A stretch of DNA of 22,500 bases from Symbiodinium natans. Its lineage: Eukaryota > Sar > Dinophyceae > Suessiales > Symbiodiniaceae. The position numbers and the translations under genes were made by a program. The notes below the pieces were generated by a model. The model saw only the letters and a list, made by a program, of their open reading frames with translations, did no database searches and was not told the origin of the DNA. This document shows, piece after piece, positions 16,006-22,500 of this stretch. Position 1 is the stretch's first letter, and each line of letters starts with the position of its first letter. The stretch covers positions 1 to 22,500 of the forward strand of contig CAJNDS010002255.1 in NCBI GenBank assembly GCA_905221605.1, given 5' to 3'.

Positions 16006-16400
16006 CTACCAGGGCATCCTCGCCAGGGCATCCTTACCAGGGCATCCCCGCCAGGGCATCCCTACCAGGGATCATTTCTTCTACTTCGGGCCAATCCTGG
16101 GGCACACCCCATTTGGGCCCTACCAGGGCGTCCCCACCAGGGCATCCCTACCGGCGTCCCTACCAGGGCATCCCCGAAATTTATAAACTGCAGGGTCGTT
16201 TCTTCTACGACTTCTTTGTTAAATTTACTGGGAATAGCAATGTGGGGCCAATCCTGGGGCATCCCCCATTTGGGCCCCACCAGGGCATCCCTACCAGGGC
16301 ATTCCCGCCAGGGCATCCCTACCAGGGCAGCCAATTCTGGAGGGCATCCCTACCAGGGCATCCCCGCCAGGGCATCCTTACCGGGATCCCCGAAATTTCA
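16006..16400 (+). repeat. 14-bp minisatellite (CCAGGGCATCC + 3), in blocks
   Basis: Blocks of CCAGGGCATCC followed by three variable bases (CTA, CCG, TTA) at about 16012-16070, 16125-16180 and 16275-16385. The blocks are separated by a longer repeated spacer with CCAATCCTGGGGCA, CATTTGGGCCC, CCCCGAAATTT and TTTCTTCTA, so there is a higher-order unit of roughly 150-200 bases. Open frames through it are periodicity effects. No leader, cas gene or true spacers, so it is not CRISPR. Confidence 0.85.
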
Positions 16401-16437
16401 AAACTGCGGGGTCATTTCTTCTATATGAATTCTATAG

Positions 16438-16485
16438 GAAATCGAGCAATTTCGGATTCTGGGGCACCCCCCATTTGGGCCCTAC
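16438..16485 (-). repeat. Inverted-repeat arm, right
   Basis: GAAATCGAGCAATTTCGG, then CCCCATTTGGGCCCTAC: the reverse complement of 15865-15911 apart from a few differences near the middle. The unit 15865-16485 could be a folded non-autonomous element or a local palindromic duplication. Confidence 0.8.
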
Positions 16486-16814
16486 CAGGGCAACCCGAGA
16501 TGGGACAACACTCTGCGGTGTCGTGGCCTCATCAAAAAAGTTTTGGAGGCGGGGAACACAAAAATAAGCCCCCTTGCTGGGGTCCTCGGCCCAACCCCAA
16601 ACGCGAAAAAGCCTCAGTGTTGTTGCCCCCCAAAACAGGAATAATTGCACCCAAGCCAACACGGAACAAATATGTAAGCCCCCTTGATAGGGGGTTGGGG
16701 GTAGAAACCCTAAACCCTAAAAGAGTCGAGTCTGGGTGGGTCTAGGGTGGGTGTCACGTAGCTACGCTGGAGCGAGCGGCTCGGCGTGTTTTACACCCGA
16801 GCGAGCGAATACGA
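16486..16814. other. Unassigned DNA with a short telomere-like patch
   Basis: Contains two similar TAAGCCCCCTTG segments (16565 and 16675 regions), two CCCTAAA heptamers near 16707-16721, and a GAGCGAGCG motif twice (16771 and 16799 regions). No gene seen. Confidence 0.4.
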
Positions 16815-16897
16815 AACCCTAAACCCTAAACCCTAAACCCTAAACCCTGAACCCTAAACCCTAAACCCTAAACCCTAAACCCTAAACCCTAAACCCC
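16815..16897 (+). repeat. Telomere-like CCCTAAA array
   Basis: About eleven to twelve heptamers with one CCCTGAA variant, C-rich on the plus strand. Confidence 0.95.
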
Positions 16898-16940
16898 TGC
16901 GAGCCCCAAACCCTCAGAGCTATGTAAGCCAAAAGGTCCG

Positions 16941-17131
16941 AAACCCTAAGCCCTAAACCCTAAACTCTAAACTCTAAACCCTAAACCCTAAACCCTAAAC
17001 CCTAAACCCTAAACCCTAAACCCTCTAAGCCCTAAGCCCTAAGCCCTAAGCCCTAAACCCTAAACCCTAAACCCTAAACCCTATAAGCCCTAAGCCCTAA
17101 ACCCTAGACCCTAAACCCTAAGCCCTAAGCC
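16941..17131 (+). repeat. Telomere-like CCCTAAA/CCCTAAG array
   Basis: About 27 heptamers mixing CCCTAAA and CCCTAAG with single deletions, C-rich on plus. Confidence 0.95.
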
Positions 17132-17148
17132 CCCTCCCCTCCCCTCCG

Positions 17149-17259
17149 CGCCTCCTCGACCTCGACACTGCAAGACACTTGGCCCAACAAGCCGTCGCCG
17201 TAGCCAATAAGACGAGCCGAGGCGGGCCCCTTGCGACTTGGCGAGATGCGGGTTTGGAT
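17149..17259 (+). other. Coding-like island between C-rich and G-rich arrays
   Basis: Open for 37 codons to a TGA at 17260: RLLDLDTARHLAQQAVAVAN then KTSRGGPLATWRDAGLD, a helix-like residue pattern. A pyrimidine-rich run before CAAG at 17171-17174 could be an acceptor. The minus strand is also partly open. Exon-like, family unknown. Confidence 0.3.
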
Positions 17260-17372
17260 TGAGGGTGTTTGGGGTTCAGGGTTGAGGGTTTAGGGTTGAG
17301 GGTTCAGGGTTGAGAGTTGAGGGTTTAGGTTTGAGGGTTTAGGGTTGAGGGTTTAGGGTTGAGGGGTTAAGG
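17259..17372 (-). repeat. Telomere-like TTTAGGG/TTGAGGG array
   Basis: G-rich on plus, with alternating TTTAGGG and TTGAGGG units. It faces the C-rich array to its left. Confidence 0.9.
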
Positions 17373-17474
17373 GCTTGGGGTGAAGAGGCCAGGCTTCTCA
17401 AGGCTCTCAAGGGCTTGAGGGTCTGGGGCCCTGACCTTCTGAACTTTCATGGCACCTTGTAATTACTCTACGAC

Positions 17475-17566
17475 TCTAAACCCTAAAGCCTAAAGCCTAA
17501 ACCCTAAACCCTAAACCCTAAACCCCAAACCCTAAACCCTAAACCCCAAACCCTAAACCTTAAACC
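17475..17566 (+). repeat. Telomere-like CCCTAAA array
   Basis: About thirteen heptamers with CCCCAAA and CCTTAAA variants, C-rich on plus. Confidence 0.92.
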
Positions 17567-17655
17567 AGCGAACCAAGGGCCATCGCTTCAGCCTCAGCAA
17601 CTCTGTGGTCTACTGGGCCTCACAGTCCCAAGCGCCCGAAGCTCCAAGCCTCTGA
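17566..17655 (+). other. Coding-like island
   Basis: Reads QRTKGHRFSLSNSVVYWASQ and on to a TGA at 17653. A second frame is also open, so the evidence for coding is weak. It lies between a C-rich and a G-rich array. Confidence 0.22.
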
Positions 17656-17704
17656 ACCCATAGCCCTAAGCCCAAAATGTCTGAAATGGTTTAGGGCCAC
17701 TAGA

Positions 17705-17761
17705 GTTTAGGGTTTAGGGTTTAGGGTTTAGGGTTTAGGGTTTAGGGTTTAGGGTTTAGGG
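17705..17761 (-). repeat. Telomere-like TTTAGGG array
   Basis: Eight near-perfect TTTAGGG heptamers, G-rich on plus. Confidence 0.95.
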
Positions 17762-17865
17762 CCTTTCCAATGCAACAGTTTCCCAGGCTCTGTGCGCTGG
17801 ACGATGGCTCAGCCAGTGCACGTGGCGGCCCTAACTTTCTTGCCATGAGCCCCATGCCATCCTAA
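17761..17865 (+). other. Coding-like stretch between G-rich and C-rich arrays
   Basis: Open for 34 codons (FPMQQFPRLCALDDGSASAR onward) before a TAA. CAG|TTTCCCAG|G offers acceptor-like sites. This is the opposite bracket order from the other islands. The remaining bases to 17957 show nothing recognisable. Confidence 0.2.
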
Positions 17866-17957
17866 ACCTGAACCCGAAGCCCCGAGCACCGAACCACGAA
17901 CCCTGAAGCCGTACGCCAAAGAGCTCAGGGCTTAGTGGTGCCCCGTAGTCTTGTTTC

Positions 17958-18109
17958 CTAAACCCTAAACCCTAAACCCTAAACCCTAAACCCTAAACCC
18001 TAAACCCTAAACCCTAAACCCGAAACCCTAAACCCTAAACCCTAAACCCTAAACCCTAAACCCTAAACCCTAAAGCCTAAACCCCCAACCCCCAAACCCC
18101 AAACCCCAA
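17958..18109 (+). repeat. Telomere-like CCCTAAA array
   Basis: About 20 heptamers, becoming CCCCAAA at the right end. The 118-base island to its right (18116-18233) is A/C-rich and only weakly coding-like. Confidence 0.95.
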
Positions 18110-18233
18110 GCCGAAAAAAGGAGTCCCCACAATCTCCCAAAAAGGCCATCCCCAACCCTCCCAACATCTTTGCCGAACACCCAAAACATACCGGGGAATG
18201 ATACCTTCCATCCCCCCACTCATATTCTTGGGA

Positions 18234-18281
18234 TTAGGGTTTAGGGTTTAGGGTTTAGGCTTTAGGGTTTAGGGTTTAGGG
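18234..18281 (-). repeat. Telomere-like TTTAGGG array
   Basis: About seven heptamers, one TTTAGGC, G-rich on plus. Confidence 0.95.
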
Positions 18282-18369
18282 AAACACCCTTTACGGGATT
18301 TGATATACCCTCATTCCCTCCTGTCCCTCGGAAGAAACAGGAAGTAAGCCCTGAAAACTAAACCCTAAG

Positions 18370-18448
18370 CCTTGGGATGTTCCCCCTTATACTAAGAGTC
18401 CTTAATGGGGAGTATAGTACCCCCTGTTATACTCCGGAACATCCTAAG
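18370..18448. mobile_element. Small terminal-inverted-repeat element, copy A (about 79 bp)
   Basis: The left end CTTGGGATGTTCC (from 18371) and the right end GGAACATCCTAAG (to 18448) are inverted repeats with one mismatch in thirteen. The interior resembles copy B at 21751-21857. It has no coding room, so it would be a non-autonomous, MITE-like element. It sits within telomere-like repeat DNA; a target duplication is not clear. Confidence 0.6.
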
Positions 18449-18458
18449 CTAAACCTAA

Positions 18459-18724
18459 AAACCCTAAACCCTAAACCCTAAACCCTAAACCCTAAACCCT
18501 AAACCCTAAACCCTAAACCCTAAACCCTAAACCCTAAACCCTAAACCCTAAACCCTAAACCCTAAACCCTAAACCCTAAACCCTAAACACTAACCCTAAA
18601 CCCTAAACCCTAAACCCTAAACCCTAAACCCTAAACCCTAAACCCTAAACCCTAAACCCTAAACCCTAAACCCTAAACCCTAAACCCTAAACCCTAAACC
18701 CTAAACCCTAAACCCTAAACCCTA
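18459..18724 (+). repeat. Longest telomere-like CCCTAAA array, about 38 units
   Basis: Near-perfect CCCTAAA for 266 bases with one irregularity at about 18587-18595. It is C-rich on plus and interstitial. Confidence 0.97.
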
Positions 18725-18747
18725 AGCAGTAGGACAAAAGCGCGTGA

Positions 18748-18846
18748 CAACGTGCCGAGGCGCTGTGGGGCCTCCCCGAGAAGAGGACCAAGGGCATCCC
18801 GCCGAAGTGCTTCAACATCGCGTCGGGGGGCCAATGGAAGGGCTGG
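18748..18846 (+). other. Coding-like island, best of the set
   Basis: Follows a TGA at 18745 and reads RAEALWGLPEKRTKGIPPKC, then FNIASGGQWKGW, up to the G-rich array. The residue mix (Trp, Pro, Lys, Gly, Cys) looks protein-coding and the codons favour G/C third bases. GAG|GCG at 18757-18760 could be an acceptor; a GC or GTTTAG donor could follow. Family not recognised. Confidence 0.4.
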
Positions 18847-18999
18847 GGTTTAGGGTTTAGGGTTTAGGGTTTAGGGGGGGGTTTGGGGTTTAGGGTTTGG
18901 GGTTTAGGGTTTGATTTAGAGGTTTAGGGTTTTAGGATTTAGGGTTCAGGCTTCAGGGTTTAGGGTTGGGTTCGGGTGTAGGTTTGTAGGGTTTAGGGT
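18847..18999 (-). repeat. Telomere-like TTTAGGG array, degenerate to the right
   Basis: Four perfect heptamers, then a G run, then degenerate TTTAGGG/TTTGGGG units, G-rich on plus. Confidence 0.92.
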
Positions 19000-19292
19000 C
19001 TTGCGTCTAGACCTCAAGCCACAGACTCTAAGCCGCAAAAAAGCCCTGAACCCCTCCTCGGTTGGCTTGTGCCATCAAAGTCAAGGGCTCAAGCGCCGCC
19101 ACCCCCTGCCTTGAGTTTCGGGTTTCTGGCTTAGGCTTGAGAGTTTCGGTGCAGAACGCCGGGTTTAGGAGGCCCCAAAGCCCTACCCTACCACCTAAAC
19201 CTCCCTGACAGTCTCAACCCTAACCCGTAAACCCTAGACCCCTTAAGCCCGAAGTAGACCCTCCTAAACCCGAAGCCCCAAACCCTATTTCA
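19000..19292. other. Degenerate repeat-derived DNA
   Basis: Mixed telomere-like fragments in both orientations (for example 19107-19160 G-rich, 19180-19290 C-rich) and no gene that can be supported. Confidence 0.5.
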
Positions 19293-19442
19293 GCCCTCAG
19301 CCCCAAACCCTGAACCCTAAACCCAGAACCCTAAACCCTAAACCCTAAACCCCAAACACCCTAAACACCCTAAACACCCCTAAACCCTAAACCCCAAACA
19401 CCCTAAACACCCGTAAACACCCTAAACGCCCGAAACCCTAAA
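19293..19442 (+). repeat. Telomere-like array with CACCCTAAA variants
   Basis: C-rich heptamers plus longer ACACCCTAAAC-type units of nine to ten bases. Confidence 0.85.
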
Positions 19443-19444
19443 CT

Positions 19445-19552
19445 CAGCGTCCCCCGAGGTCACGGGTGCAGAAGAGCAGCATTGAGCAGCCGCTGAGCTG
19501 CCGTGTGCACCCCGTGACGGTGCTCAAGGCAAGCACATCAGATTCCCTGTAA
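19445..19552 (+). other. Coding-like island
   Basis: Open for 35 codons (RPPRSRVQKSSIEQPLSCRV onward) to a TAA at 19550. It lies between a C-rich and a G-rich array. Its right end, from 19539, is part of a 32-base segment repeated at 19630. Confidence 0.25.
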
Positions 19553-19661
19553 TCCTTGTTGGCGTTTTAGTGTTTAGGGTTCAGGGTTTAGGGTTTAGGG
19601 TTCAGGGTGCAGCGTTGTAGGCTTGACTTCAGATTCCCTGTTCTCCTCGTTGGCGTTTTAG
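19539..19661 (+). repeat. Pair of 32-base direct repeats
   Basis: CAGATTCCCTGT...GTTGGCGTTTTAG at 19539-19570 and 19630-19661 agree at 29 of 32 positions. Each is followed by TTTAGGG-type repeats, so the repeat array and its border were duplicated together. Confidence 0.85.
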
Positions 19662-19692
19662 GGTTTCGGGCTTAGGGTTTCGGGTTTACGGT
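19570..19692 (-). repeat. Telomere-like TTTAGGG arrays (two short blocks)
   Basis: Blocks at 19570-19609 and 19657-19692, with TTCAGGG and TTTCGGG variants, G-rich on plus. Confidence 0.88.
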
Positions 19693-19792
19693 TTGCTTGG
19701 ACGTTCATGGGTGCTTAGAACCCTAAAAATGAGTCTACGTATAAACTACTTAGGGGACTTAGGGGCTTCTAGGTATAGTGATAACTAGGGTT

Positions 19793-19818
19793 ATAAGTGC
19801 CCATGAACCTCCAAGTAG
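19793..19818 (+). repeat. Dispersed 25-base repeat, second copy
   Basis: Matches 3168-3192 except for one substitution or indel region (ATAAGT, then CCATGAACCTCCAAGTAG). The two copies are 16.6 kb apart and in the same orientation. Confidence 0.85.
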
Positions 19819-19869
19819 GGACGAGGGTTGGGAACGGGAGAGAGAGCACCTCGAGCTCCCTCAAGCCTT

Positions 19870-20052
19870 GAAGAAGAAGGGGAGGAAGAAGAAGAAGAAG
19901 AAGAAGAAGAAGAAGAAGAAGAAGAAGAAGAAGAAGAAGAAGAAGAAGAAGAGGAAGAGGAAGAGGAAGAGGAAGAGGAAGAGGAAGAGGAAGAGGAAGA
20001 GGAAGAAGAAGAAGAAGAAGAAGAAGAAGAAGAAGAAGAAGAAGAAGAAGAA

Positions 20053-20100
<48 letters not shown>

Positions 20101-20216
20101 AAGAAGAAGAAGAAGAAGAAGAAGAAGAAGAAGAAGAAGAAGAAGAAGAAGAAGAAGAAGAAGAAGAAGAAGAAGAAGAAGAAGAAGAAGAAGAAGAAGA
20201 AGAAGAAGAAGAAGAA
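19870..20216 (+). repeat. GAA/GAG purine microsatellite, about 347 bp
   Basis: Uninterrupted purines on the plus strand: mostly GAA, with a block of GAGGAA hexamers at about 19949-20004 and one single-base phase slip near 20098. Poly-Glu, poly-Lys, poly-Arg and, on the other strand, poly-Leu/Ser frames across it are artefacts of the repeat. Confidence 0.97.
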
Positions 20217-20586
20217 CCTAACCCGAACCCTAAACCCAAAACCTAAAATCCCTAAAACCGCCTAAAACCCCCTAAACCCTAAAACCCTAAAAACCCTAAA
20301 CATAACCTAAAAAACCCTAAACCCTAAAAACCTAACCCTAACCTGCTGTCGTCGCTAAAAACCCTAACCCTAAAACCCTAAACCCTAAAAACCCTAAACC
20401 CTAAAAAAACAACCCTAACCCTAAACCCTAACCCTAAAAAACCCTAAAGACCCTAAACCCGAAAAACCCTAAACCCTAAAAGCCCTAAACCCTAAAAACC
20501 CTAAACCCTAAAAACCCAAAACCCAAAACCCAAAACCCAAAACCCTAAACCCTAAACCTTAACCCTAAACCCTAAACCCTAAACCC
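20217..20586 (+). repeat. Telomere-like array with CCCTAAAA length variants
   Basis: C-rich units varying between CCCTAAA, CCCTAAAA, CCCTAAAAA and CCCAAAA, interrupted by CTGCTGTCGTCG near 20343. Unit length is much less regular than in neighbouring arrays. Confidence 0.93.
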
Positions 20587-20587
20587 G

Positions 20588-20689
20588 AGCAAAGAGCGCC
20601 GCCAGATCCTGGACGCCTACGTGCGGCGGCCCGCTGGCGCGACCCGCACCATCGGCACCCTGCTGGGCTGGATCAGCCCGGCTCTTAGA
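20588..20689 (+). other. Coding-like island
   Basis: Reads SKERRQILDAYVRRPAGATR then TIGTLLGWISPALR: helix-like, GC-rich, strongly G/C in third positions. CAG at 20603-20605 could be an acceptor and GTTTGG at 20690 a donor. The C-rich array is on its left; only a short TTTGGGGG-type motif is on its right. Confidence 0.38.
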
Positions 20690-20708
20690 GTTTGGGGGTT
20701 TGGGAGCA

Positions 20709-20835
20709 CCCTAAACCCTAAACCCTAAACCCTAAACCCTAAACCCTAAACCCTAAACCCTAAACCCTAAACCCTAAACCCTAAACCCTAAACCCTAAAC
20801 CCTAAACCCTAAACCCTAAACCCTAAACCCTAAAC
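20709..20835 (+). repeat. Telomere-like CCCTAAA array, about 18 units
   Basis: Near-perfect CCCTAAA heptamers, C-rich on plus. Confidence 0.97.
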
Positions 20836-20871
20836 TCAGGGCCTAGGCCGCGCTTAAGCCCTTTGACCTCG

Positions 20872-21309
20872 ATGGCACAAGCTGACCCAGGTCGCTCGCC
20901 CGCCTCCCGCAGCATGGGGGTCGGTAGCGCCCATGATGGGCCCGGTACCGGAACACGTCCTCGGGACCAACCCCCCCTGACCCTGATCGTCGGTACCCCC
21001 CGGGCCCCTAGGCCCCCTGGCCCCCCTGACCCCCCTGGCCCCCCTGACCCCCTGGCCCCCCCCTTGGCCCCCCTGGCCCCCCTGGCCCCCCTGGCCCCCC
21101 TGGCCCCCCTGGCCCCCTTGACCTTACGGGCCCTGGCCCTTGGCCCAGCTGCCTACTCTCTGTTTCTGCCCCGCCCGGCCTTCCGGCCTTCTGACCCTGC
21201 CCGACTGGCCCGGCTTCGGGGCCTCTATCTTACTTTCGCGACCTTGCTGACACCCTTGACTCTCGGATTCAACCAACATCAAAGTTTTGAAGAGTGGATT
21301 GTCGTCTGA
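20872..21309 (+). CDS. Doubtful ORF over a CCCCCCTGG repeat
   Basis: From ATG 20872 the frame is open for 145 codons. The middle is L-A-P and P-G-P/P-D-P repeats caused by a 9-bp DNA repeat; the ends (for example GLYLTFATLLTPLTLGFNQH) show no recognised domain. Being GC-rich and repetitive, an open frame is expected by composition. It could be an exon of a Pro-rich protein but nothing confirms this. Confidence 0.18.
   Translation: MAQADPGRSPASRSMGVGSAHDGPGTGTRPRDQPPLTLIVGTPRAPRPPGPPDPPGPPDPLAPPLAPLAPLAPLAPLAPLAPLTLRALALGPAAYSLFLPRPAFRPSDPARLARLRGLYLTFATLLTPLTLGFNQHQSFEEWIVV
21009..21120 (+). repeat. 9-bp CCCCCCTGG tandem repeat
   Basis: About twelve units with CCCCCCTGA variants and one length change near 21050-21064. 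Strongly strand-asymmetric: C-rich on plus. Confidence 0.9.
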
Positions 21310-21390
21310 GTTTAGGCCTAAACCCTAAAAGGAATAGGTTTGGGTGGCTTTGCCGCCTTGGACGGCGTGGGGTGGGAGAAAAGTGTTTAG

Positions 21391-21501
21391 ATGGCCCTCC
21401 ACAATCGGGCCAAAGCTGCTGTTCAGCACCTCACGAAGCTTTCGAGCTTGTTCCGAAACCTAACCTTCACAGCATCTACGCCCTATCACAGCAAACCCTA
21501 A
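21391..21501 (+). other. Coding-like stretch with ATG
   Basis: ATG preceded by TTTAG, then ALHNRAKAAVQHLTKLSSLF and on to a TAA formed by the next repeat array: 36 codons. A possible exon start with the AG as acceptor, or chance. Confidence 0.25.
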
Positions 21502-21658
21502 ACCTTAAACCCTAAACCCTAAACCCTAAACCCTAAACCCTAAACCCTAAACCCTAAACCCTAAACCCTAAACCCTAAACCCTAAACCCTAAACCCTAAA
21601 CCCCAAACCCTGAACCCCAAACCCTGAACCTTGAACCCTGAACCCTGAACCCTCAACC
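21493..21658 (+). repeat. Telomere-like CCCTAAA array grading to CCCTGAA
   Basis: About 15 near-perfect units, then CCCCAAA and CCCTGAA variants, C-rich on plus. Confidence 0.95.
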
Positions 21659-21750
21659 GACTGAGCCCGGGGCCGAGAGCTCGGGTGTTTCTGAAGATTA
21701 GTGGGCCTTTCTTTCTTGGACTCCCATAGTAGGGATTGTTTTGGGGCATA

Positions 21751-21857
21751 CCTTGGAATGTGCCCCCTTATACTATCAGCCCTTAATAGGGGGATTTTGT
21801 ACCTCCTACTAGAATCCCTAGTAAGGAGCCGTTCGTAAAAGGGGGAACATCCCCAGG
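21751..21857. mobile_element. Small terminal-inverted-repeat element, copy B (about 107 bp)
   Basis: The left end CCTTGGAATGTGCCCCCTT and the right end AAGGGGGAACATCCCCAGG are inverted repeats matching at 16 of 19 positions. The interior, beginning TTATACTA and with CCTTAATAGGGG, matches copy A (18370-18448). Non-coding, MITE-like. Confidence 0.65.
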
Positions 21858-21882
21858 TAAACCTAAACCCTAAACCCTATAA

Positions 21883-21898
21883 CCCCCCCCCCCCCCCC
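21883..21898 (+). repeat. C homopolymer, 16 bases
   Basis: A run of C after a short CCCTAAA patch. A likely sequencing or assembly weak point. Confidence 0.9.
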
Positions 21899-21900
21899 AC

Positions 21901-22500
21901 CCCTGCGGCCGAGGCGAAGGTAGCGCTGTGGACATCACGGACAGCTTTCCGGTGCCCCACAAGGCCCCCTTTCCTCGCACCCCACATGTGGAGTCCTAAG
22001 CCCTGATCACTACCCTGAACCCGAAACCCGAAATCCGAAACCCGAAGCCCTAAACCCTAAACCCCAAACCCGAAAGCCCCAATCTCGAACCCCCCAAGCC
22101 TTCTGTGCTCAGGGCTTCAGGTTTAAAGCCAGCCGCTACCCAAACCACCCTACAGCCCAAACCCTAAACCCCGAGCCCTAAACCCACACCCATCGTGCAG
22201 GACACAGAGGAAGGCGTCGCCATTGATCAGGCCTGGCTGTGTTGTGCCTTGAATGCCAACATCAGGCACCCCGGTAGGGGACAAGGTTTTTTTGGGAGCG
22301 TTTGGGGGTTCATGGTTCAGATCTCCCTCAACCCTGGGCCCTTGGCCATAGACCCTAAACACGGGTGTAGGGGTAATTACCCCGAAGCCCTAAACCCTAA
22401 AGCCCAAGCTTCAGCGATGGGCACTTGGCTTGGGGCCCATTACCGTTCCAAGGAAAAGCCCTGATGTCCTGAAGGGAGATTAGGGTTTAGGGTTGTGGGT
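21901..22500. other. Degenerate telomere-like DNA, no gene supported
   Basis: Patches of CCCGAAA/CCCTAAA at 22009-22075, 22158-22185 and 22385-22405, and a TTTAGGG start at 22482-22493. Open frames of 70-89 codons near 22150-22464 on both strands show no recognisable domain. Confidence 0.45.

Noticed and set aside
15983-16745. Open frame of 248 codons and a CRISPR-like look in the 14-bp repeat region.
   Set aside because: The repeat is a continuous minisatellite with three variable bases, no true spacers and no cas genes. The frame follows the repeat and has no domain.
17191-17206. CCGTAGCCA, matching the 5' half of the spliced leader.
   Set aside because: Only nine bases match and the sequence then diverges (ATAAGACG), so it is expected by chance in a window this size. 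The nine-base match TGGCTCAAG in the LTRs is equally weak.
19769-20265. Frames of 145-156 codons giving poly-Glu, poly-Lys, poly-Arg or poly-Leu/Ser.
   Set aside because: They are translations of the GAA/GAG microsatellite with no unique sequence.
16815-21658. A true chromosome end.
   Set aside because: Arrays are short, occur in both orientations and are separated by other DNA, so they are interstitial. A real telomere would be one long terminal array in one orientation.
22150-22464. Frames of 70 and 89 codons on opposite strands.
   Set aside because: Overlapping open frames on both strands in repeat-derived DNA, with no domain or conserved pattern seen.
1-22500. tRNA, rRNA or snRNA genes.
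   Set aside because: I looked for conserved tRNA arms and rRNA-like blocks on both strands and saw none, though without a covariance search a divergent one could be missed.

Overview
The window looks like nuclear DNA of a dinoflagellate, most plausibly Symbiodiniaceae or a relative. The evidence is the Copia-type retroelement families, the great excess of plant-type telomeric heptamer (CCCTAAA/TTTAGGG) scattered through interstitial DNA, a relict spliced-leader-like sequence, and GC-rich exon-sized coding fragments in repeat-laden DNA. There is no bacterial operon structure and I found no rRNA or tRNA gene.

Layout. (1) 1-2737: the 3' part of a decayed Copia element that enters the window already inside its coding region: a methyltransferase-like domain, then reverse transcriptase (RT), then RNase H, with frame breaks near 500 and 2431. 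(2) 2738-4414: non-coding DNA with a relict spliced leader, telomere-like arrays and short coding-like fragments, one resembling part of an RRM domain. (3) 4415-6085: a probable host gene for a secreted or surface protein: signal-peptide-like start, a body with six repeated G-x-W blades (beta-propeller-like), a Thr/Pro-rich mucin-like tail, and a small downstream exon set between telomere-like arrays. (4) 6086-7180: telomere-like repeats, a 69-75 bp tandem repeat, and unassigned DNA. (5) 7181-15834: a complete Copia LTR retrotransposon of 8,644 bp with two identical 143-bp LTRs (TG...CA), a 5-bp target duplication CCAGG, an initiator-tRNA-like primer binding site, gag, zinc knuckle, protease, methyltransferase-like module, integrase, RT and RNase H. 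Its gag and mid-pol are frameshifted, and pol carries an in-frame array of 37 units of 18 bp. It sits inside a 14-bp minisatellite. (6) 15835-16500: that minisatellite, flanked by about 47-bp inverted arms. (7) 16500-22500: gene-poor DNA built from telomere-like arrays whose strand alternates C-rich/G-rich, between which lie roughly 100-120 bp GC-rich, often open, coding-like islands. There is also a 347-bp GAA/GAG tract, a 9-bp CCCCCCTGG repeat and two copies of a small terminal-inverted-repeat element.

Most interesting points. Islands bracketed as 5'-CCCTAAA(n)-island-TTTAGGG(n)-3' recur at least seven times. This is what telomere-capped mini-fragments would look like, or exons whose introns begin and end with mutually complementary repeats. 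Separately, two different Copia elements in one window both carry the same extra methyltransferase-like module. No search or folding program could be run, so family names rest on motifs read by eye and on memory of the families.
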